NCBI GenBank assembly: GCA_027021145.1
Contig: JALUUX010000043.1
Span: 1-11,727 of the forward strand
Reading direction: 5' to 3'
DNA length: 11,727 bases
From: Candidatus Shapirobacteria bacterium
GTDB lineage: Bacteria; Patescibacteriota; Microgenomatia; UBA12405; JAHJSD01
In this document: in pieces, positions 6,629 through 11,553 of the stretch
Layout: every line of letters starts with the position of its first letter
Numbering within the stretch: position 1 is the first letter of the stretch
Made by a program: the position numbers and the translations under genes
Notes under the pieces: model-generated
What the model saw: only the letters and a program-made list of their open reading frames with translations
Told to the model about the DNA's origin: nothing
Database searches by the model: none

Positions 6629-7670
6629 TCACTAAAGCCTTAAGATAAGCTTGTGCTCTTTCTCTTTTACCCAAGATAATAAAAAGAATAAAGCGCAACA
6701 AATTTTTAATTTTAAGCATTGCCTTTAAGATCGGTAACTGCCATTTGGGTTTATGAAGAGAGAAAAATTTAACCAAGCCCTGATCTTCGCCCACAATCGA
6801 AGTAATTGATTTGCCGCTAGCTCCTCCTAGATGAATTATCTTGGCTCCATCATAAAAAAACACTCGCCAACCAGCTTTCTTGATTCGATAGCACCACTCC
6901 ACCTCTTCCACATACATAAAAAAATTCTTTCTTAAAAGACCAACCTCTCTAATGACTGCCTTTCGAATCAGGAAGAAGGCTCCAGTAACCCAATCAAGCT
7001 CTCTAGTTTTAAGATACCAACCCTCTTTGGTCCAAAATTGAGGCGGATGAGGGTGAAAAGGTTTAATTAAGCGGTTGACTAAAGGGAGATCGTCAAGAAA
7101 AAAGACCCAGGTAAAAATATTGGCTAGGTTAGGGAAAAATCCACCAGTAGGCTGAATTGTTCTGTCCCGATTTAAGAGCTTGCAGCTGACCACCCCCACT
7201 TTCGGGTGAGCACTTAACCAATAGATTGTCTGACTAATTGCCCCTTCAGGAATGATCGTATCGCTATTAAGTAGCAGGATATATTCCCCCCTGGCGATCT
7301 TGATTCCTTGGTTGTTGGCTTTGGCGAAGCCAAGATTCTTTTTGTTTTCAATTAACTTTATTGATATTTTTCTATTATTTATTAACGAGTTTTTTTTCTT
7401 TTTCTTTTTCTTTTTTCTCAACTCGTTAACTCGTAAACTCGTTAATGATTTAATAAATTCAACTGATCCATCAGTCGAATTATTATCAACGATGATAATT
7501 TCAGCCGGAATTCTTTCCTCCTCAGTCGGATCAATCCATTGACCAGAAAAGTCCAGCCTTTTGTCATTTTTAAAAATCGACTCTAAACACTGCCTCAACA
7601 GCTCTTTGGTGTTGTAATTAACAATAATAATCGAAAGAACCGGCCTAATTTTCCCGCTTTTGCTTTTCAT
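6624..7670 (-). CDS. GT2 family glycosyltransferase (rhamnosyltransferase-like) with Lys-rich insertion
   Basis: A 348-residue GT-A enzyme. Motifs: VLSIIIVNYN (11-20), IIIVDNNSTDGSVEFI (58-73), LIENKKNLGFAKANNQGI (106-123), the metal-binding NSDT (135-138), DWVTGAFFLIRK (226-237), and YVEEVEWCYRIKKAGW (253-268) with the acidic residues typical of WbbL/RfbN-like enzymes. The C-terminal region (about 315-333) is a hydrophobic helix suggesting membrane association. Two loops are longer than usual: FKNDKRLDFSGQWIDPTEEE (33-52) before the first Asp strand, and an unusual insertion (about 76-102) holding eight consecutive lysines (86-93). That second insertion is encoded by an 8-bp repeat array plus AAAAAG repeats. 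The ATG at 7670 follows a 10-bp repeat array giving AGAAAAG as the only ribosome-binding-like sequence. The stop lies inside a 22-bp palindrome. Confidence 0.88.
   Translation of the reverse strand: MKSKSGKIRPVLSIIIVNYNTKELLRQCLESIFKNDKRLDFSGQWIDPTEEERIPAEIIIVDNNSTDGSVEFIKSLTSLRVNELRKKKKKKKKNSLINNRKISIKLIENKKNLGFAKANNQGIKIARGEYILLLNSDTIIPEGAISQTIYWLSAHPKVGVVSCKLLNRDRTIQPTGGFFPNLANIFTWVFFLDDLPLVNRLIKPFHPHPPQFWTKEGWYLKTRELDWVTGAFFLIRKAVIREVGLLRKNFFMYVEEVEWCYRIKKAGWRVFFYDGAKIIHLGGASGKSITSIVGEDQGLVKFFSLHKPKWQLPILKAMLKIKNLLRFILFIILGKRERAQAYLKALVI
7382..7445. repeat. 8-bp array with inverted copy and AAAAAG repeats inside the GT2 gene
   Basis: On the plus strand, CTCGTTAA, CTCGTAAA and CTCGTTAA stand in tandem (7422-7445), with an inverted copy TTAACGAG at 7382-7389. 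Between them lies a pyrimidine tract; on the coding strand it has AAAAAG repeats and ends in A8. It encodes LTSLRVNELR followed by eight lysines. Confidence 0.85.
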
Positions 7671-7710
7671 CTTTTCTATTCTTTTCTATGCCTTTCTATA
7701 CTTTTCTATA
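7671..7710. repeat. 10-bp tandem array at a gene junction
   Basis: Four consecutive 10-base units: CTTTTCTATT, CTTTTCTATG, CCTTTCTATA and CTTTTCTATA. The array runs from directly before the GT2 start codon into the 3' end of the 7686-8258 gene, supplying its stop codon (TAG) and its last residues. Confidence 0.88.
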
Positions 7711-8258
7711 CTCATCTCTTTCCCCCACTCTCTCAAAATCATCCATCCCAGCCCCCACGCCAACCAAAAAACCGACACTCTTACTCCAACCCAAGAAGAA
7801 AACCACCTCAAGGTTATTTTGGCCCGCCAAACTTTGCCGCCAACCAAAATCTTATTTTTAGCTCGGTGTTCTGGTTTAGTAAAAACATCCTTCTCCCAGT
7901 CAAATCCATTAACAAATAATGATTCTCTAAAAGGATGAACAATCTCTTCAAGGTAGTAACTTCTAGTTGTATCTCTAATTACTTGCTTGACATACTCAGG
8001 TGGATGATTCAGACGATAAGTTAGCAGAGGAATCCCCAAGAATGAAGAGCGAGAAAAGTAGTCAGTGTAGAACTCCAAAACCTCACTTCTAGTTTTATCG
8101 GTGAAGTAGGCAGAAATCCTCGGCAATTGAACGGTATCGCCCGGCTCGGTTGACTTCAGACTTTCAGGTAAATCCGGCGGCGGCAACTTCGGCCCCGGCA
8201 GCAATAGATAAAGACTGATCGCAATCCCTAAAATTAACCAAATTTTCTTCATTTTCAT
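7686..8258 (-). CDS. Two-TM membrane protein of unknown function
   Basis: A 190-residue protein I do not recognise. It has a short basic start, an N-terminal membrane segment (about 5-20), a Pro-rich linker (PGPKLPPPDLPESL, 21-34), an outer soluble domain (about 35-155) with EPGDTVQLP (38-46), ISAYFTDKTRSEVLEFYTDY (48-67), YRLNHPPEYVKQVI (81-94) and YYLEEIVHPFRES (101-113), then a second hydrophobic segment (about 157-175). The soluble part is rich in Tyr, Phe and charged residues and looks folded. The ATG at 8258 is backed by AAGGAG with 9-base spacing, the clearest Shine-Dalgarno in the window. Position between an acyltransferase and a GT2 suggests a role in the same glycan, for example as a scaffold or transport partner (inference only). 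Its tail SIEKYRKA is encoded by a 10-bp repeat array. Confidence 0.75.
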   Translation of the reverse strand: MKMKKIWLILGIAISLYLLLPGPKLPPPDLPESLKSTEPGDTVQLPRISAYFTDKTRSEVLEFYTDYFSRSSFLGIPLLTYRLNHPPEYVKQVIRDTTRSYYLEEIVHPFRESLFVNGFDWEKDVFTKPEHRAKNKILVGGKVWRAKITLRWFSSWVGVRVSVFWLAWGLGWMILREWGKEMSIEKYRKA

Positions 8259-8267
8259 ATTTTCTCT

Positions 8268-8273
8268 CTCCTT
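8268..8273 (-). promoter_or_regulatory. Shine-Dalgarno of the two-TM protein
   Basis: AAGGAG on the minus strand, 9 bases before the ATG at 8258. It is the strongest ribosome-binding site in the window and supports that start over the second ATG two codons later. Confidence 0.7.
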
Positions 8274-8292
8274 ATCTATCCTTTTTCGCCAC

Positions 8293-8313
8293 GACCCTTC
8301 GGGGCTCTTTTTT
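8293..8313 (+). terminator. Terminator-like hairpin facing the plus strand
   Basis: On the plus strand GACCC, loop TTCG closed by C-G (the very stable UUCG tetraloop), then GGG(C)TC with one bulged C, followed directly by six Ts. It has intrinsic-terminator architecture, but every gene here runs the other way, so it would act on antisense transcripts. On the minus strand there is no T tract. Confidence 0.35.
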
Positions 8314-8338
8314 ACACTTTTCTATTCTTATCCACAAA

Positions 8339-8983
8339 CTATTGAAACAACCTACTTCTCCCTAGGCGATAGTTTAATCTCTTAATTTTCCTTTTGCCAA
8401 TCGGTTTGGCCGGAACACCAGCAACAATCGTTTTTTTCGGCACATTTTTAGTAACCACGGCCCCAGCAGCAACCACTGCTCCCTTACCAATTTTTACTCC
8501 AGGTAAAATAATGGCTCGCGGGCCAATAAAAACATAATCGCCAATTTCCACTGGTTCCTCAATTGGTCTCATATCTTCAACATGAACATCGTGCTCGGAG
8601 TTATAAATCATTACTTCAGAGGCAATGTCAACATGACGACCAATTTTTAACGGAGCTCGACCATCAAGAAACGTTCGGTAGCCGACAATTGTTCCTTCAC
8701 CAATCTCTACTCCGGCCGGGTTAAAAAACCAACAACCGCAGTGAAGTTTAGTCTTCTCGCCTAATTTGACACCAGAAATGAGGAAAAAAAGTTTTCTAAT
8801 AGTCCAAATAGGACACCAGGTAATCCAATTAAGAATCATCAGCCAAAAATCAAGAAACCAGTTTTTAATTCGATTAACAATCTTATTCAAGGCAACAGAG
8901 GAATCCAGTTTTCTTCCCATACGATCAACAAAAGTCAATCCCGGAGGAAAAATCCGGACTTCTAAATTATCTCCAATCTTCAT
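8339..8983 (-). CDS. Left-handed beta-helix (hexapeptide) acyltransferase
   Basis: A 214-residue acyltransferase of the CatB/NodL/WcaF-like group, expected to transfer an acetyl or other acyl group from CoA (or a related donor) to a sugar hydroxyl or amine. The C-terminal half is the hexapeptide beta-helix: GVKLGEKTKL (71-80), AGVEIGEGTIVG (90-101), PLKIGRHVDIASEVMI (111-126), the catalytic-His loop NSEHDVHVEDM (128-138; H131 and H134 are candidates), VEIGDYVFIGPRAIILPGV (145-163), KGAVVAAGAVVTKNV (167-181) and the family's closing VAGVPAKPIG (187-196). Residues about 38-70 are Trp/Leu/Ile-rich and probably lie on the membrane. The first 35 residues form a charged extension I do not recognise. 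It starts only 2 bases after the stop codon of the upstream GT4, with AAAGG of the 10-bp repeat as possible ribosome-binding site. Confidence 0.88.
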   Translation of the reverse strand: MKIGDNLEVRIFPPGLTFVDRMGRKLDSSVALNKIVNRIKNWFLDFWLMILNWITWCPIWTIRKLFFLISGVKLGEKTKLHCGCWFFNPAGVEIGEGTIVGYRTFLDGRAPLKIGRHVDIASEVMIYNSEHDVHVEDMRPIEEPVEIGDYVFIGPRAIILPGVKIGKGAVVAAGAVVTKNVPKKTIVAGVPAKPIGKRKIKRLNYRLGRSRLFQ

Positions 8984-9010
8984 TTCTATCCCTTTCTATT
9001 CTTTTCTATG
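8981..9010. repeat. 10-bp tandem array at a second gene junction, same word
   Basis: Three 10-base units: CATTTCTATC, CCTTTCTATT and CTTTTCTATG. They span the acyltransferase start codon (8983-8981) and the stop and last residues of the GT4 gene at 8986. Same word as at 7671-7710; a single related copy (ACTTTTCTATTCTTATCC) lies at about 8316-8333. Confidence 0.85.
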
Positions 9011-10173
9011 CTTATCAAATTATCTAAAATGATTTTACTACACTTCTGCCAACTAAACAATTTTGCCCTTTCTTTCCCCAATCTTACTAACTTCTTGGCT
9101 ATCGACGGATTAGAAAGGACTTTGTTTATCCCCTCAGCAATCTTTTCCGGTTTTTCGGGATCAACAATAATAGCCGCCTTTTCTACCACTTCGGGCAATG
9201 AACCCCGATCAGAACAAACCACTGGGACTCCAGCATCCATTGCTTCCAAAACTGGAATACCAAAGCCTTCCCAAAATGAAGGAAGAGCAAAAACTTTCGC
9301 TCCTCTCATTAATATCTCTGCTTCCTTATCAGACACAAATCCGGTAAAAATTGCTTGATCCTCTAGTTTCAACTCTTTTACCAACCGAAAAATATCTTGA
9401 TAAAGCCAACCCTTTTTGCCAGCAATAACAAGATTAGTGACCGGTGGTCGGTGGCCAGTGGTCAATACTTTATAAGCCCGAATTAATCCCTCAATATTCT
9501 TGCTCGGCTTGAGTGTCCCCAGATACAAGATATAATCTCCCCCAATACCATATTTTCTTTTTAAGTTTTTAATTTTTAACTTGTAACTTTGACTTTTGAG
9601 CTTTAAGTTTTGAGTTTTTCTGAATCCTGGATATGCCACCACTACTTTACTCGGATCTACTCGATAAGTATTAACAATATCTTCCTTAGTAAATTCAGAA
9701 ATAGCAATTATTTTTTTCGCCCTTTTAACCGACCAGGCTGTCCAATACTTCAGCTGATAAAAATCTTTCTTAGTAAACTGTTGGGGCCAGCGTAAGAAAC
9801 CCAGATCCATAATTGAAACCACAAAAGGAATTGGTGAAAATCCAGGCCCATAATGAGAAGGACTAAAAAGTACATCCGGTCTTGGTCGACCGAGGTATAG
9901 TCTTTTTACTAGCCCCGTCCAAGTCCAAAATTTCTTGGGTCCAAATACTTCATATTGCCACCACTCTGTCTCCGGCGGCAAGTCCTTCGATGGTAAATTT
10001 TCTAAGAAAACAAGAAAATTAACCTCATCAAGATTTAAGCTTTTAGTTGTACTTTTGCCCTTTGCGTTTTGACTTTTAAGTTTAAAAAAATGCCAAATCA
10101 CCTCAAAAGCAAATCGGTTACTTCCCACCCGGTTTTTAACATTGGCCTCGTTGCCGTCAATTGCAATTAACAT
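8986..10173 (-). CDS. GT4 family glycosyltransferase with repeat-encoded insertions
   Basis: A 395-residue GT-B enzyme. The N-terminal domain has IAIDGNEANVKNRVGSNRFA (3-22) and VVSIMDLGFLRWP (118-130). The donor domain has YILYLGTLKPSKNIEGLIRA (214-233), IFTGFVSDKEAEILMRGA (275-292), and E-x7-E at E302-E310 (EGFGIPVLE). Three stretches come from short-word DNA arrays: FFKLKSQNAKGKSTTKSLNL (29-48), KTQNLKLKSQSYKLKIKNLK (186-205, between a beta strand and the donor-domain start) and LTTGHRPPVT (237-246). All sit where GT4 structures tolerate loops, and motifs around them are intact, so the enzyme is probably functional. The tail SIEKNRKG (388-395) is encoded by a 10-bp array shared with another junction. 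The start ATG lies 7 bases after the upstream stop, inside an AT-rich 7-bp array with no evident Shine-Dalgarno. Confidence 0.9.
   Translation of the reverse strand: MLIAIDGNEANVKNRVGSNRFAFEVIWHFFKLKSQNAKGKSTTKSLNLDEVNFLVFLENLPSKDLPPETEWWQYEVFGPKKFWTWTGLVKRLYLGRPRPDVLFSPSHYGPGFSPIPFVVSIMDLGFLRWPQQFTKKDFYQLKYWTAWSVKRAKKIIAISEFTKEDIVNTYRVDPSKVVVAYPGFRKTQNLKLKSQSYKLKIKNLKRKYGIGGDYILYLGTLKPSKNIEGLIRAYKVLTTGHRPPVTNLVIAGKKGWLYQDIFRLVKELKLEDQAIFTGFVSDKEAEILMRGAKVFALPSFWEGFGIPVLEAMDAGVPVVCSDRGSLPEVVEKAAIIVDPEKPEKIAEGINKVLSNPSIAKKLVRLGKERAKLFSWQKCSKIILDNLISIEKNRKG
9437..9464. repeat. 7-bp tandem array inside a GT4 gene
   Basis: Four units: GTGACCG, GTGGTCG, GTGGCCA and GTGGTCA. They encode TTGHRPPVT in the donor domain, just after the KNIEGLIRAYKVL helix. 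The word is GC-rich, unlike its AT-rich surroundings. Confidence 0.8.
9551..9617. repeat. Degenerate repeat tract inside the same GT4 gene
   Basis: Imperfect repeats of words like AAGTTTTT, AACTTTGA and ACTTTTGAG with a period near 7-8 bases, encoding a Lys/Leu/Gln/Ser-rich linker (KTQNLKLKSQSYKLKIKNLK). Confidence 0.6.
10041..10086. repeat. Degenerate repeat tract near the 5' end of the same GT4 gene
   Basis: Imperfect repeats of ACTTTTG/GCTTTTA-like words with a period near 9-10 bases, encoding KLKSQNAKGKSTTKSLN. Compositionally like the tract at 9551-9617. Confidence 0.55.
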
Positions 10174-10176
10174 AAA

Positions 10177-10204
10177 GAAATTAGAAATTAGAAATTAGAA
10201 ATTG
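10177..10204. repeat. 7-bp tandem array (GAAATTA) at a GT4-GT4 junction
   Basis: Three perfect GAAATTA units and a fourth with one change (GAAATTG). Coding strand TAATTTC contains TAA, and the 7-base period puts it in all three frames. The upstream gene's stop codon (10183-10181) lies within it. Confidence 0.85.
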
Positions 10205-11311
10205 ATAAATTTTCAACGTTTCTTTGGCTGCTCTTTCCCAAGAAAACTGCCTTGCTCGCTGCTTGCCTGCCTCGATCAATTTCTCTCGAATTAATTCACT
10301 GTTTAACACTGTCTTGATTCCCCTGGCGATTGACTCGGTTGAGTTGGGATCAACTAAAATCGCTGCTTTGCTTGCTACTTCAGCCATACTAGAACAATTA
10401 CTAGTAATTACTGGAACCCCTAAAGCAAAAGCCTCTAAAATCGGCAAACCAAAGCCCTCATAAAGAGAGGGATAAACTAGAGCCGTTGCTCCGGCAAAGA
10501 GTGCCAGCATTTCTTCCCGAGGCAAAAACCCGGTCAAAACAACATTATTGGGTAATTTTTCCTCCGGCTGATAATCACCAACAATGACTAATTGATATTT
10601 ATCTCTAATCTCCCTAATTTCCCTAAAAGCCCCAATTAGTCTTTTGATATTTTTCCTCGGCGCCCTCGACCCATAGGCAAAAAGATATGGCCGATCAATT
10701 TTATATCTCGACTTCAACTTTTCCCTTAAACTTTCCACTTCTTTTAATTTGAACTTTAACTTAAACTTTTCCACATCCCTCGGCACTCCCTCATAAACCA
10801 CTCTAATTCTCTCCTCTTCGATGCCCAACAACTCAATAATCTCTTTTTTGGTTGCCCGAGAAACAGCAATAATGATATCAACTTCTTTTTTTACCCAGTC
10901 TAGACGTCTTTTCTGCACTGTTAAAACTTTAGGATGAACCGTCTCCGGCCACCTGAGAAAAGAGAGATCATGAATTGTCGTTACCAGTTTCGCTTTCTTT
11001 GTGGGCGGTTGAGTCCAATCAGAAGAGTGAAAAACATCAATTTCGCCAATAAACCACTCTATTGGAGCAATATGAAGCTTGTTCCACAAAAAATCCAGAC
11101 CCGTCGGCGGAATTTTGAACTTTTTAATCTTAACCCGCGAATGCGCTAACGCGCCAACTTGCAAACCAGGAAACTGTCTTCTTAAGGAAGAAAAAAACAG
11201 GATGTACTCGTTTTCCTGATCAACTTTAAAAAGCGCCTTAACCAACTCCCGGGTATAAACCCCAACCCCACCCCCAAAAACCACCTGCGAAACATCAATC
11301 CCGATTTTCAT
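10181..11311 (-). CDS. GT4 family glycosyltransferase
   Basis: A 376-residue GT-B enzyme from the ATG at 11311. An upstream in-frame TTG (11335) is possible, but MKIGIDVSQVVFGGGVGVYT (1-20) is the canonical GT4 start with its glycine loop. Further motifs are VTTIHDLSFLRWPETVHP (110-127), FAYGSRAPRKNIKRLIGAF (211-229), LVIVGDYQP (241-249), VVLTGFLPREEMLALFAGA (257-275) and E-x7-E at E285-E293 (EGFGLPILE). Two surface segments are repeat-encoded: EKFKLKFKLK (181-190, linker before the donor domain) and REIREIRDKY (230-239). The last residues (FLISNF) and the stop codon are encoded by a 7-bp array. AAGGGA directly abuts the ATG and would be paired in a small hairpin (11313-11330), so initiation may be weak or controlled. 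It resembles the GT4 downstream most closely and may be a paralogue. Confidence 0.9.
   Translation of the reverse strand: MKIGIDVSQVVFGGGVGVYTRELVKALFKVDQENEYILFFSSLRRQFPGLQVGALAHSRVKIKKFKIPPTGLDFLWNKLHIAPIEWFIGEIDVFHSSDWTQPPTKKAKLVTTIHDLSFLRWPETVHPKVLTVQKRRLDWVKKEVDIIIAVSRATKKEIIELLGIEEERIRVVYEGVPRDVEKFKLKFKLKEVESLREKLKSRYKIDRPYLFAYGSRAPRKNIKRLIGAFREIREIRDKYQLVIVGDYQPEEKLPNNVVLTGFLPREEMLALFAGATALVYPSLYEGFGLPILEAFALGVPVITSNCSSMAEVASKAAILVDPNSTESIARGIKTVLNSELIREKLIEAGKQRARQFSWERAAKETLKIYQFLISNF
10602..10628. repeat. 9-bp tandem array inside the first GT4 gene
   Basis: Three units of TCTCTAATC, TCCCTAATT and TCCCTAAAA, encoding REIREIRDK with a three-residue protein period. Confidence 0.65.
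10742..10772. repeat. Degenerate AACTTTAA-type repeats inside the first GT4 gene
   Basis: Imperfect TTTAAYTT and AACTTTAA words, encoding KFKLKFKLK in the linker before the donor domain. Confidence 0.5.
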
Positions 11312-11498
11312 TCCCTTGGTTCTGCCAGGGAGCAATACCTAACCCTTCAAGTCTTTTTATTAATTCTGGTACCTCTCTTTCTCCTGGAGTTCTTGGCGGC
11401 ACAACACCTCCCCCCCTCTTTCTCCTTCCTCCTGTTAAGGGTTTCTGTCTCAGTGAGTAGCTAGTCGGAAAATCCCACAAATCTTCTTTTCGAGGCAC
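11295..11498 (-). CDS. Doubtful 67-codon ORF in the upstream spacer
   Basis: A GTG-initiated reading frame that overlaps the start of the first GT4 gene by 17 bases. Its product is Arg/Gly/Pro-rich (LTGGRRKRGGG, VVPPRTPGERE, then PELIKRLEGLGIAP) and has no domain I recognise. Base composition differs from its neighbours: it is unusually G- and purine-rich and includes a 27-base all-purine run (11433-11407) with AGGAGG. It could be a small real gene, a decayed gene fragment, or an untranslated leader. The open frame may be chance, because purine-rich DNA yields few stops. Confidence 0.2.
   Translation of the reverse strand: MPRKEDLWDFPTSYSLRQKPLTGGRRKRGGGVVPPRTPGEREVPELIKRLEGLGIAPWQNQGNENRD
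11313..11330 (-). other. Small hairpin over the ribosome-binding region of the first GT4 gene
   Basis: On the minus strand CCCTGG, loop CAGAA, then CCAAGGG (one bulged A). The AAGGG arm directly precedes the ATG at 11311, so pairing could mask the only Shine-Dalgarno-like sequence. It is short and may be chance. Confidence 0.3.
11407..11433. other. 27-base pure purine/pyrimidine tract with a C7 run
   Basis: The plus strand is all pyrimidine, including seven Cs (11410-11416); the transcribed-sense strand is all purine and contains AGGAGG. This is unlike any other part of the window, and no recognised function is assigned. Confidence 0.6.
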
Positions 11499-11502
11499 AA
11501 AA

Positions 11503-11553
11503 ACTTTTAACTTTTAACTCAACTATTAACTTTTAATTATTAACTATTCACTA
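11503..11553. repeat. Degenerate AGTTAAA-type repeat spacer
   Basis: Coding-strand words AGTTAAA, AGTTAATA and AATTAAA recur with a period near 7-8 bases immediately after the stop of the upstream partial gene. I see no convincing -35/-10 pair, though the AT-rich words make chance matches likely. Confidence 0.6.

Noticed and set aside
7252..7542. Plus-strand frame with a long Phe run
   Set aside because: It is the antisense shadow of the lysine tract in the GT2 gene.
11295..11498. Possible degraded NUDIX hydrolase (RKEDLWDFP, later GGG...GERE...LGI)
   Set aside because: The resemblance is superficial: the NUDIX box G-x5-E-x7-R-E-x-x-E-E-x-G is not present in any frame, and the catalytic glutamates are missing.
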